Position numbers and translations under genes: made by a program. Positions 24,682 to 32,708 of a stretch of 64,000 bases of DNA are shown here, one piece after another (within the stretch, counting starts at the first letter, position 1; every line of letters starts with the position of its first letter). Below the pieces are notes generated by a model. It had not been told where the DNA came from and did not search any database. It saw only the letters and a list, made by a program, of their open reading frames with translations. The stretch spans positions 372,001-436,000 of the forward strand of contig CANSAE010000002.1 of assembly GCA_947644595.1 (NCBI GenBank), in the 5' to 3' direction. This stretch comes from an uncultured Clostridia bacterium (lineage in GTDB: Bacteria > Bacillota > Clostridia > Oscillospirales > Oscillospiraceae).

Positions 24682-25015
24682 GCATCTGCTCATTCAGAGA
24701 ATGTGGTGTTCCCGGTAAGGGGACATAGGTTTCTCCGGACAATTGGGGACAAAGGGACAGCAATAGTCCGGGAGAACGGATCAGGCAGACTTTGTCCCGC
24801 CGTTCCAGATGCTTGATGGCGTATTCCAAACGGGCGGCAGCGCTGCGAGTCTCTGCCTGCCAGAGCATTACCAGAGACACGGGCCTGTGACGGGCCGTAT
24901 ACTTTGCACCGCCTTTGAGGAGCCCCAGATGTTGACGCATCCGGCGGGATATGTCTGTGGTGAAGCCGGTATACAGAGTATCATCTGCGCAGCGGAGGGT
25001 ATAGACATAATACAT
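24662..25015 (-). CDS. GIY-YIG nuclease-like protein (UPF0213/YhbQ type)
   Basis: Small single-domain GIY-YIG protein, 117 residues. YYVYTLRCADDTLYTGFT carries the family YVY...YTG core, and the second half contains the conserved arginine and asparagine-region helix. Family members are about 85-95 residues; this one has an extra tail of roughly 25 residues running into the terminator stem. Biological role is poorly known (possible DNA repair nuclease). The ATG overlaps the stop of the upstream LTA-synthase-like gene (TAATG), indicating coupled translation. Confidence 0.82.
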   Translation of the reverse strand: MYYVYTLRCADDTLYTGFTTDISRRMRQHLGLLKGGAKYTARHRPVSLVMLWQAETRSAAARLEYAIKHLERRDKVCLIRSPGLLLSLCPQLSGETYVPLPGTPHSLNEQMQKTVHP

Positions 25016-27255
25016 TATTGGATCACCGGCCCGTCCTGCGTGGTGCTTTCCGTCTGGGAGGCATCCTCAGGCGGCGGAACGTCAATGGGAGGGTCCTCGG
25101 GCTCGGTTTCCGGAGGGATGTTCAAATCAGGCTCCGGTGGGGTCTCCGGGTCTGTTTCCGGTGGGACCTCGCCGATTTCACCCTCTCCCTCAACGGGGAC
25201 AGAACCCACGGGTTGTTCGTCCTCCTTGCCGGTACCGTTCCAATCTTCCTCAGAGATCCAGGCATTGGTGTTCACGCGCACCGCCTCTTTTCCGAACACA
25301 AAATTGTAATAGGCGGTGTTCAAAATGTCTGTAGAAATGGTCATCCGGTTTTTTACCAGCCGAATCATGTTGTCCAGATAGCCCGGCGAAACAGTGCTCT
25401 CGTCTACCAGCCAGGTGGCGGAATTGGTGTTGGCGTCGAACCATACCTTTTCCGTGAGGAAGCTCTGGTCCGCCAGAATGGCGATATGGGTACCGCCGGA
25501 GAATACGTCTGTGCCGGCCAGCAGACGGGAGTCGTAGTCAAATCCCCAGAGATTCAAAATGGTGGGCAGAACGTCCACATTGCAGCAGTATTCATCTACC
25601 ACAATGGGTTCTTCCAGCCCGCCGACCCAAAAGATGAGGGTATCTTTATAGGACTCGAAGTAGTCCACATCATGCCCGATGAGGTCACCGTATTCCTGCG
25701 TAGTCAGACCATAGGGAAAGTGGTCCCCGGCCAGGACGATGGCGGTACGGTCCGCCACGCCGGCCTGTTCCAGCTGCTCCATGAGATAGGCCATGGCCTT
25801 CTCCAGTTCCAGATTGCAGGCCAGATAGCACTTTTCTGTCTGAGAATAGGGGAGGTCCTTCACAGCATCCCAGTTCCGGATGGCCATGGGATTGGCCAGG
25901 TCGTATTTATAGTGGCCGGAGAAGGTCATGTAATAGGCGTTGAATTGGCGCTGGCCGATGTAATCCGGAACGGACTGTTCCATCATCTCCAGGTCGGAGC
26001 TGGGCCAACCAGTGGTGAAGCTCATACCGGCCCCGGCGAACTTCATTTTATAGCCCATGTTGGGGTGAGACTCCTGTCGGCCGTAGTATTCGCCGGTGTT
26101 GTTGTGGTAGCCGTAGCTGATGACGTTTCTCTGTTCATGGAAGATATTCCCCAGGCACATGGGCAGATAGCTGTCCCGGGAAGCGTAGAAGCTGGAGGCG
26201 GTCTTACCACGGGTCTTATCGGGATACAAACCTTGGAGAAGGGTATATTCCCCGTCAGTGGTGGTGTTGGGGAAGGTATTGTAGTAATTGTTGAAAAGGA
26301 TGCCCTCGTGGCTGAGTTTCCACAGCGTGGGAGTCAGTTCCCGGTCAATGGCGGCGGTGGAGAAGGATTCGGCGCACAGGACAATTAAATTGTAGTCTTT
26401 GAGCATTCCGGTATATTCGTTTTTCTGACTGCCGGAAAGGCGGCTGCAATAGTCGTTGATTTCCCGGATACGCTCATCCTCCGTCATGGCGGACAGCGCA
26501 TCAAAATCAATATCCAGCACATTGTAGCCGTACTGGGTATTTTTGGGCTGCTCGTCCTCATCTGCTGTCAGGTAGCCGGTCCGGTCATTGTTCTGGAACA
26601 TGTGCTGGAATTCCAGACGGAAGGTGGTCAAAAGGCCGAAGTTCTCCGTTGTTTGCTCAGTCGTGGCATCGTTTCCGTGATAATAACTGTAGGCGGTGTA
26701 GAAGCCGGTGCCGCCCAGACGCAGGGAAAGAAGTATGATGATATGCAGCGCCACTGCCACTGTGAGCACCCACAAGCGGGAAGCATTGCGGTTTTGCTCA
26801 AATAGTTCCCCGGCGAATTTCCGCAGCAGGCACAAAACAGGAATTGGCGCAAGGGTGAGGAGCAATATTGGGAGATGTTCCCGAATGGTGGCGAACATCT
26901 CTTTCCAGAAGTTGGTGATGGCATTGCCGCCCAGTGCGACCATGGACAGGGAATACATGCCGCCGAAAATGTAATAGTATATCATCTGGGACAAATACAA
27001 CGCGCAGAGAAAGCAGAGGATGGCCGTCGTCACATTGGCGTTGGTCCGCCGGGACAACAAGGCCGTTGCTGCGGACAGCACACAGGCGATCACTGCCGAA
27101 AAGCCCAGAATATATAAAAACCGCCCAGTGAAGGTCCGGAAGATCACAATATGGAGCAATGTTTCCAGATAAATCAGACATACTAACCAGAACAGTATAT
27201 GAAACAGGCTGAGGCACGGGATGCTCCGCGGGCTTGTGGATATAGGTTCGTGCAA
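25015..27255 (-). CDS. LTA-synthase-like sulfatase-fold membrane enzyme with Pro/Glu-rich tail
   Basis: Protein of 746 residues related to lipoteichoic acid synthase and phosphoglycerol transferases. Five N-terminal membrane helices (about residues 18-200) precede an extracellular alkaline-phosphatase-fold domain with CAESFSTAA, a likely catalytic threonine in NTTTDGEYTLLQGLYP, and AGDHFPYGL. The last 60 residues are an acidic Pro/Glu repeat region outside the membrane. A TTG at 27255 is the preferred start, 8 bases after AGGAGG; a GTG at 27264 overlaps the ribosome binding site. Probably decorates or builds a glycerophosphate wall polymer. Confidence 0.87.
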   Translation of the reverse strand: MHEPISTSPRSIPCLSLFHILFWLVCLIYLETLLHIVIFRTFTGRFLYILGFSAVIACVLSAATALLSRRTNANVTTAILCFLCALYLSQMIYYYIFGGMYSLSMVALGGNAITNFWKEMFATIREHLPILLLTLAPIPVLCLLRKFAGELFEQNRNASRLWVLTVAVALHIIILLSLRLGGTGFYTAYSYYHGNDATTEQTTENFGLLTTFRLEFQHMFQNNDRTGYLTADEDEQPKNTQYGYNVLDIDFDALSAMTEDERIREINDYCSRLSGSQKNEYTGMLKDYNLIVLCAESFSTAAIDRELTPTLWKLSHEGILFNNYYNTFPNTTTDGEYTLLQGLYPDKTRGKTASSFYASRDSYLPMCLGNIFHEQRNVISYGYHNNTGEYYGRQESHPNMGYKMKFAGAGMSFTTGWPSSDLEMMEQSVPDYIGQRQFNAYYMTFSGHYKYDLANPMAIRNWDAVKDLPYSQTEKCYLACNLELEKAMAYLMEQLEQAGVADRTAIVLAGDHFPYGLTTQEYGDLIGHDVDYFESYKDTLIFWVGGLEEPIVVDEYCCNVDVLPTILNLWGFDYDSRLLAGTDVFSGGTHIAILADQSFLTEKVWFDANTNSATWLVDESTVSPGYLDNMIRLVKNRMTISTDILNTAYYNFVFGKEAVRVNTNAWISEEDWNGTGKEDEQPVGSVPVEGEGEIGEVPPETDPETPPEPDLNIPPETEPEDPPIDVPPPEDASQTESTTQDGPVIQ

Positions 27256-27326
27256 CGGGGACACCTCCTGAAAGGCTCGGTTCTATCAGACAGCAAAAAC
27301 CGAAAAGGTCCTAAATTCAATGAATC

Positions 27327-27355
27327 ATTATAGTAGCTTGCATATTTAAATACAA
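27327..27355 (-). promoter_or_regulatory. Promoter of the LTA-synthase-like gene
   Basis: Read on the minus strand: TTGTAT (27355-27350), 17-base spacer, TATAAT (27332-27327). Confidence 0.7.
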
Positions 27356-27404
27356 CTAAAAAATTATGAATTTCTCATTAAATTTCTCCCAAACCGGAAA
27401 AAGC

Positions 27405-27433
27405 TTGAGAATCCGGCGATCCGGTGCTATAGT
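27405..27433 (+). promoter_or_regulatory. Promoter of the membrane-anchored phosphodiester glycosidase gene
   Basis: TTGAGA (27405-27410), 17-base spacer, TATAGT (27428-27433), about 31 bases before the ATG. Confidence 0.7.
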
Positions 27434-27463
27434 AAAAAGAGTTTTTGGGAAAGGAAATGCCCG

Positions 27464-28498
27464 ATGGATGAGACAAAGAAAAAAACCGACAGAATCAAGG
27501 CGGGGACTGTAGTCAAGAGGTGCCTGCTGATGCTACTGGTGACGATATTGCTGCTGATATTTGCCCTGTACGGCGTGATGTTCGTATTGGCGAAGGGACC
27601 TTCGCCCCATGCCAGGGATTTGTTCGTGATGAGTGTGCGGGAGACCAGTGCGGTGGGCTTTTTGGCGAACCTGTTTTTTTCGGAGGAAGAAATCGCTGCC
27701 ATTGAGGCGGGAAAAAATGCGCAGGCAGAGCTTGAGGACACGGATACGACCCTGATCCAGGTGGGAGACCGGACGGATGACTACGGACTGGCGGACGATG
27801 ACGGCGACGGGATCATTCTGGAGCATGTCAGCGGTCCCGGCTATCTGGGCTATATGATGGTGGTGCTGGACCCCAGCCGTATGATGATGGGCACGCCCTC
27901 GTCCTTCGGCGGGAAGGGGCTCACCGTGGAGCAGATGGTGGAGACCTATGACTGCGTGGCCGGCGTGAATGGCGGAGGTTTCGACGACCCCGGCGGCCAG
28001 GGCGATGGGGGCATCCCCATCGGCATGACCATCGTGGACGGCAAGGTGCATTACGCCTCCGAGGGCATGAGCTATCCCTTTGTGGGGTTTGACAGCGGAT
28101 ATATCCTGCACACTGGGAACATGACGCCCCAGCAGGCTCGGGAAAAGGAAATTCAATTCGGCTGCAGCTTCGGCCCGGTGCTGGTGAGCAATGGGGAACC
28201 TCTGGATACCAGCACCCTGGCCTCCGGCGTGAATCCCCGCACGGCCATCGGCCAGCGAGCGGACGGCGCGGTTTTGCTGCTGGTCATCGAAGGCCGGCAG
28301 GCCCGGAGCCTGGGGGCTACCTATGCCGACCTTGCGGACGTGATGCTCCAATACGGCGCGGTGAACGCCTGCAATCTGGACGGCGGGTCCTCGTCCATGC
28401 TGTGGTTCGAGGACGGATATGTGAACAACTGTGCGTCGGTGATCGGCATCCGGCCCATCCCAACGGCGTTTCTGGTGCAGAAGGAGGGGCGGGCATGA
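27464..28498 (+). CDS. Membrane-anchored phosphodiester glycosidase (NAGPA domain)
   Basis: Protein of 344 residues with one N-terminal membrane helix (about 20-42) and an extracellular NAGPA/DUF2233 domain. Motifs are DCVAGVNGGGFDDPGG, ASGVNPRTAIGQR and ACNLDGGSSSM, matching the domain of the SLH protein at 15878-18184. These enzymes cleave sugar-1-phosphate diesters. Divergent from the LTA-synthase-like gene, which hints at turnover or editing of a phosphodiester-linked wall polymer. Its stop overlaps the next start (ATGA). Confidence 0.88.
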   Translation: MDETKKKTDRIKAGTVVKRCLLMLLVTILLLIFALYGVMFVLAKGPSPHARDLFVMSVRETSAVGFLANLFFSEEEIAAIEAGKNAQAELEDTDTTLIQVGDRTDDYGLADDDGDGIILEHVSGPGYLGYMMVVLDPSRMMMGTPSSFGGKGLTVEQMVETYDCVAGVNGGGFDDPGGQGDGGIPIGMTIVDGKVHYASEGMSYPFVGFDSGYILHTGNMTPQQAREKEIQFGCSFGPVLVSNGEPLDTSTLASGVNPRTAIGQRADGAVLLLVIEGRQARSLGATYADLADVMLQYGAVNACNLDGGSSSMLWFEDGYVNNCASVIGIRPIPTAFLVQKEGRA

Positions 28499-29547
28499 AA
28501 AGTAAATTTGCAAAGGGCCTGCTCATCTATGTTCTGGTGATGTTGGTCATCATCTTTGCGGGCCTGTTTGTATTCTGGCGGTTTATTGCCGCCTATGAGC
28601 TGTCCCGCACCGACGGGGCGATGGACCGGTACATGGAAACGGCGCTGCCGGCGGAGCTGGAGCAGGCCATCACGGACTTCGTGGCAGGCCGAACGGACTT
28701 TGAGTCCGAGGAGGCCCAGACCCGGGCCCTCGGGGAACGGCTGTCCGCCGGGACGCTCACTTACCGCAAAGACCCGGAACGCTTTGCCGAGGAGGCCCCG
28801 ATGTATCTCATCCGGCTGGACAAACAGGTGATCGGCACCGTGGAGCTGAAATCCGAGCCCGGCGGGCTGTTCAGCTTCGGGCTGTCCCGGTGGGATGTGC
28901 GGGACGCGGAGTTCGATTTGGGCGTGTTTGCGAAAACGTATACCGTGACCGCGCCGGAAGAGGCGGACATCACGGTGAACGGCGTGCGCCTCACCGAGGC
29001 GAACTGCGACATGGAACTGGGGCTGCCGGCGGTGCTGGAACCCTATGCCGGCGATTTGGGGCAGCAGCCCGGATGGGTGAATTACAGCTTTACGGCGGTA
29101 GCTCTGCCTGAAGTGCGGGTGGTCTCGGCGTCTGACGACTATTGGATGTCCCGGGATGAAGCTGCCGATGTGTTCACCGTGACGCTGCAGTGCGATTCGG
29201 AGCTGTCGGCGGAGCTGACGGCCTATGCGGAAGCCTTCGTCCGGGCCTACATCGCGTATACGTCCAACGCCGTGGACGGACCGGGTGTCGTGCAGCAGTA
29301 TCTGGTGCCGGGAAGCAGCATGTACGAGCGGATGACCGCGTCCATGGACGGCATGAGCTGGGTCCACGGGGTGACGTCCACCATGTCGGAGCTGCAAATC
29401 GTGGGGTACGAGTACTACGGCAGCGCGGCAGTGCTGGAGGCAAACTATGTGCTGACCTCCAACGGTGTGGCGACGGACAACGACATGAAAATCATCCTGA
29501 CCCTGACCGATTCCGGCTGGCGGGTGGCGAATATCGAACTGCTGTAA
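28495..29547 (+). CDS. Membrane-anchored protein of unknown function
   Basis: Protein of 350 residues: one N-terminal membrane helix (residues about 8-30), then an extracellular part rich in acidic residues and beta strands. A TVTAPEEADITVNGVRL segment (about residues 155-170) resembles small Ig-like or PEGA-type modules, and the C-terminal 90 residues look like an NTF2-like or TcaA-like fold (my guess). The ATG overlaps the upstream stop behind AAGGAGGGG, so it is coupled to the phosphodiester glycosidase and may work with it at the cell surface. No family name can be given with confidence. Confidence 0.75.
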   Translation: MKSKFAKGLLIYVLVMLVIIFAGLFVFWRFIAAYELSRTDGAMDRYMETALPAELEQAITDFVAGRTDFESEEAQTRALGERLSAGTLTYRKDPERFAEEAPMYLIRLDKQVIGTVELKSEPGGLFSFGLSRWDVRDAEFDLGVFAKTYTVTAPEEADITVNGVRLTEANCDMELGLPAVLEPYAGDLGQQPGWVNYSFTAVALPEVRVVSASDDYWMSRDEAADVFTVTLQCDSELSAELTAYAEAFVRAYIAYTSNAVDGPGVVQQYLVPGSSMYERMTASMDGMSWVHGVTSTMSELQIVGYEYYGSAAVLEANYVLTSNGVATDNDMKIILTLTDSGWRVANIELL

Positions 29548-29577
29548 AAATTTTCTCGGTTTAAAGGAATAAAGTTG

Positions 29578-29606
29578 TTGACAAACCGGGGAAATGGGTG
29601 TATCTT
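29578..29606 (+). promoter_or_regulatory. Strong promoter of the aromatic operon
   Basis: TTGACA (29578-29583), 17-base spacer, TATCTT (29601-29606). Transcription would begin about 29613, shortly before the leader peptide. Confidence 0.85.
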
Positions 29607-29637
29607 ATTTGCAAGCTTCCAAAAGGAGTCATCATTT

Positions 29638-29718
29638 ATGAAGTTCGTCAATTTTGTGTACGCATACTTTACCTATTACTTTACGAAGAACAAAGTAATA
29701 GCGATTTGTGCTGCATAA
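29638..29718 (+). CDS. Phe/Tyr-rich leader peptide (26 residues) of the aromatic operon
   Basis: Short reading frame with a good AAAAGGAG ribosome binding site 9 bases upstream. Residues 3-15 contain four Phe and four Tyr (FVNFVYAYFTYYF), exactly the products of the downstream pathway. An intrinsic terminator follows 28 bases after its stop. This is the pattern of ribosome-mediated attenuation: scarce charged tRNA-Phe or tRNA-Tyr would stall the ribosome and alter RNA folding. Function is inferred from layout; no homologue was searched. Confidence 0.85.
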   Translation: MKFVNFVYAYFTYYFTKNKVIAICAA

Positions 29719-29746
29719 AATACGGGCGTAATAACAAACATTCAAG

Positions 29747-29784
29747 AGCCGTACAGCATGATTCGCTGTGCGGCTTGATTTTTT
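29747..29784 (+). terminator. Attenuator terminator of the aromatic operon
   Basis: Eleven-base-pair stem AGCCGTACAGC/GCTGTGCGGCT (one G-U pair) with a 7-base loop, then TGATTTTTTC. It lies between the leader peptide and the first enzyme gene, where a terminator only makes sense if regulated. CGTACA (29750-29755) in its 5' arm is complementary to TGTACG (29657-29662) in the leader, a possible but unproven competing pairing. Confidence 0.82.
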
Positions 29785-29799
29785 CAGGAGGGAATACAA

Positions 29800-30807
29800 A
29801 TGATCGTAGTTGTGAAGCACGGCGCATCCGAAAAGCAGATTGAAAACCTGACCAACTGGTTCAAGGCCAAGGGCGTGGAACCCGACGTATCCAAGGGCAC
29901 CGATATGACCATCATCGGCCTGGTGGGCGATGTGAGCAAGATCGACACCGAGCTGGTGGAGGCTCTGGACATTGTCGATTCCGTGAAGCGGGTGTCCGAG
30001 CCGTTTAAGCAGGCCAACCGGAAGTTCCATCCCGACGATACCGTGGTCACCTTGAAAAACGGCACGAAAATCGGCGGCGGGAACTTTGTGTATATGGCGG
30101 GCCCCTGCTCCGTGGAATCCGAGGAGCAGATCATCTACTGCGCCCAGCGGGTCAAGGCGGCGGGCGCTCAGATTCTGCGGGGCGGCGCATTCAAGCCCCG
30201 GACATCCCCCTATTCCTTCCAGGGCATGGGCGAGGACGGTATCCGACTTTTGATGGAGGCAAAAAAGGAGACTGGTCTGCCCATCGTGACCGAGCTGATG
30301 GACATTAAGCACATCGACCTGTTCACCGATGTGGACATCATCCAGATCGGCGCGCGGAATATGCAGAACTTTGAGCTTTTGAAGGAAATCGGCCACTGCG
30401 ACAAGCCCATTTTGCTCAAGCGCGGTCTGGCCAACACCATTCAGGAATGGCTGATGAGTGCCGAGTACATCATGGCCGGCGGGAATCACAATGTCATCCT
30501 TTGTGAGCGGGGCATCCGCACCTATGAGACCTACACTCGTAACACCCTTGATTTGTCTGCGGTCCCGGCGGTGCATGAGCTCAGCCACCTGCCTATCATC
30601 GTGGACCCCAGCCACGCCACGGGCCTGTCCCGTATGGTGCCCACTATGGCACTGGGTGCGGCGGCCGTAGGTGCGAACGGCCTGATGATTGAGGTGCATA
30701 ACGACCCGCCGCGGGCCAAGTGCGACGGCGCCCAGTCCCTGACCCCCGACCAGTTCGATCAGGTGACGGCTTCCGTCGGCAAGGTGCTGGCGGCGCTGAG
30801 AGGGTGA
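29800..30807 (+). CDS. aroF: 3-deoxy-7-phosphoheptulonate synthase (DAHP synthase)
   Basis: First shikimate enzyme, joining PEP and erythrose 4-phosphate. The 335 residues have an N-terminal ferredoxin-like domain (about 1-65), which in the Thermotoga-type enzymes gives feedback inhibition by Tyr/Phe. A TIM barrel follows with AGPCSVESEEQI, GGAFKPRTSPYSFQG, KRGLANTIQEW and VDPSHATGLS (metal and phosphate ligands). AGGAGGG precedes the ATG, just after the attenuator. First enzyme gene of an eight-gene operon. Confidence 0.95.
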   Translation: MIVVVKHGASEKQIENLTNWFKAKGVEPDVSKGTDMTIIGLVGDVSKIDTELVEALDIVDSVKRVSEPFKQANRKFHPDDTVVTLKNGTKIGGGNFVYMAGPCSVESEEQIIYCAQRVKAAGAQILRGGAFKPRTSPYSFQGMGEDGIRLLMEAKKETGLPIVTELMDIKHIDLFTDVDIIQIGARNMQNFELLKEIGHCDKPILLKRGLANTIQEWLMSAEYIMAGGNHNVILCERGIRTYETYTRNTLDLSAVPAVHELSHLPIIVDPSHATGLSRMVPTMALGAAAVGANGLMIEVHNDPPRAKCDGAQSLTPDQFDQVTASVGKVLAALRG

Positions 30808-30811
30808 CGGC

Positions 30812-31660
30812 ATGACAGTTGGAATTGTCGGACTCGGGCTCATGGGCGGCAGCTTTGCCAAGGCGTACAAGGAAGCCGGGTGCACTGTGCTGGCCCACAA
30901 CCGCAGTCGGGATACCTTAGAATTAGCCATGATGAACGGTGTGGCGGACGGTGAACTGACAAAAAAGACCATCAGCCGGTGTGATTTGGTCATCATTGCC
31001 TTGTATCCCCGGGCGACCATTGATTATCTCAAGGAAATGGCTCCGCACATTGACAAGCGCACGCTGGTCATTGACACTTGCGGTACCAAGCGGGATGTGT
31101 GTCAGGCGTGCTTTCCCATCGCGCAGCAGTACGGCTTCACTTTCGTGGGCGGGCATCCCATGGCGGGCACCCAGTTTTCCGGGTACAAATACTCCCGGCC
31201 CACCATGTACAAGGGCGCGGCCATGATTTTGGTGCCGGAGACTTTTGACGACATCGCATTTTTTGATCGGGTGAAGGCTATGCTGGCCCCCTGCGGGTTC
31301 GGGCGGGTGACCATCACCACTGCCGAAAAGCACGATGCTATGATCGCCTTTTCCTCGCAAATGGCCCATGTGGTGTCCAATGCCTTTGTGAAGAGCCCCG
31401 TAGCTCGGGAGCACAAGGGCTATTCCGCTGGTAGCTACAAGGACATGACCCGCGTAGCTTGGCTCAATGAGACCATGTGGGCAGAGTTGTTTTTGGAAAA
31501 TCAGGATTATCTGCTGGGTGAGCTGGATATTTTTATGGAGAACCTGGCCCAATACCGCCAGGCCCTGGCGGCGGGGGACCGGGACGGTCTGGAATCTCTG
31601 CTGCGGGAGGGCCGGCTCATCAAGGAAGAGGTGGACAATATTGATTATCGTTCCCGTTAA
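30812..31660 (+). CDS. tyrA: Prephenate dehydrogenase
   Basis: Tyrosine-branch enzyme oxidising prephenate to 4-hydroxyphenylpyruvate with NAD(P). The 282 residues show the N-terminal Rossmann motif GIVGLGLMGGSFAKA and the family motif GGHPMAGTQFSGY, then an all-alpha C-terminal domain with SSQMAHVVSNAF. No ACT domain is present, so feedback control would rest on the attenuator and on DAHP synthase. It starts 4 bases after aroF and overlaps aroB by 20 bases. Confidence 0.94.
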   Translation: MTVGIVGLGLMGGSFAKAYKEAGCTVLAHNRSRDTLELAMMNGVADGELTKKTISRCDLVIIALYPRATIDYLKEMAPHIDKRTLVIDTCGTKRDVCQACFPIAQQYGFTFVGGHPMAGTQFSGYKYSRPTMYKGAAMILVPETFDDIAFFDRVKAMLAPCGFGRVTITTAEKHDAMIAFSSQMAHVVSNAFVKSPVAREHKGYSAGSYKDMTRVAWLNETMWAELFLENQDYLLGELDIFMENLAQYRQALAAGDRDGLESLLREGRLIKEEVDNIDYRSR

Positions 31661-32708
31661 GGCATCGAAAGACTATGATATCGTCATCGGTCGGGGATTG
31701 CTGAAGAACGCCGGGGCCTATGTGCGCAGGGTGTGCGATTGTGAAACGGTGATGCTGGTGTGCGGTGATATCGTGGAAGGATTGTATGCCGATATGGTGC
31801 AGTCATCCTTGGAGGCCGCGGGATACCGGGTCTGCCGGTTCGTCTACCCTCACGGGGAACAGTCCAAAACGGCCCGGACCTACTTCGCGCTGCTGAATGC
31901 TCTGGCGGAGCATGGGCTCACCCGTGCCGACTGTATCGTGGCACTGGGCGGCGGAGTGACCGGCGATTTGGCGGGCTTTGCCGCGGCCACCTATCAGCGG
32001 GGCATTTCCTATGTGCAGATGCCCACCACGCTTTTGGCGGCGGTAGATTCTTCCGTGGGCGGTAAGACCGCCATTGACCTGCCGGCGGGGAAAAATCTGG
32101 CCGGGGCGTTCTATCAGCCTGAATTGGTATTATGTGATGCCGATGCCTTAAACACCCTGCCGGAAGAAGTGTTTCGCGATGGATGTGCGGAAGTCATCAA
32201 GTACGGGGTCATATGGGATGCGGATTTGTTTGAACGCTTAAAACAGCCCATCCGGACCCAAATCGAGGACATCATCGCCCGATGCGTGGCCATCAAGCGG
32301 GACGTGGTGGAGCAAGATGAGTTCGACACTGGGCTGCGGGGCATTTTGAATTTCGGCCACACCATCGGCCACGCCGTGGAGCAGTGCTCGGGCTTTCAGG
32401 TGTCCCACGGGTCGGCGGTCGCCGTCGGGATGGCGCTTATCACCAAGGCAGCCTGGATGGCAGGCATCTGCGAAAAGGACTGCGTGGACGCGGTGTACGG
32501 CATGCTGCGGCAGTATGGTCTGCCCACAGAAACAATATTTGCCCCGGACGCACTTTTGGACGCCATGCTCCGCGATAAAAAGCGGTCCGGGAGCAGCATC
32601 ACGCTGGTGCTGCCGGAGGCCGTCGGCAGGTGCCGGCTGGAACAATTGCCGGTGGAGGACATGAAAGTCCTCCTGCGTCCGGCTTTGGAGGAACAGACAT
32701 GGATGTGA
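31641..32708 (+). CDS. aroB: 3-dehydroquinate synthase
   Basis: Second shikimate enzyme, cyclising DAHP with bound NAD and a divalent metal. Motifs are ALGGGVTGDLAGF, QMPTTLLAAVDSSVGGKTA, KYGVIWD and the metal-site GHTIGHA. The TTG at 31641, inside the end of tyrA and just after AGAGGTGG, gives 355 residues, the usual length. Longer in-frame versions would only add sequence antiparallel in sense to tyrA coding. The gene ends in a 10-base overlap with aroA. Confidence 0.93.
   Translation: MIIVPVKASKDYDIVIGRGLLKNAGAYVRRVCDCETVMLVCGDIVEGLYADMVQSSLEAAGYRVCRFVYPHGEQSKTARTYFALLNALAEHGLTRADCIVALGGGVTGDLAGFAAATYQRGISYVQMPTTLLAAVDSSVGGKTAIDLPAGKNLAGAFYQPELVLCDADALNTLPEEVFRDGCAEVIKYGVIWDADLFERLKQPIRTQIEDIIARCVAIKRDVVEQDEFDTGLRGILNFGHTIGHAVEQCSGFQVSHGSAVAVGMALITKAAWMAGICEKDCVDAVYGMLRQYGLPTETIFAPDALLDAMLRDKKRSGSSITLVLPEAVGRCRLEQLPVEDMKVLLRPALEEQTWM

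Noticed and set aside
25018..26388. 456-codon plus-strand frame opposite the LTA-synthase-like gene
   Set aside because: Antisense shadow without motifs; the minus strand carries the sulfatase-fold signatures.
31467..31640. Extended N-terminus for AroB from an ATG inside tyrA
   Set aside because: The added residues are Trp/Arg-rich and unlike AroB; the TTG at 31641 gives the normal length with a ribosome binding site.
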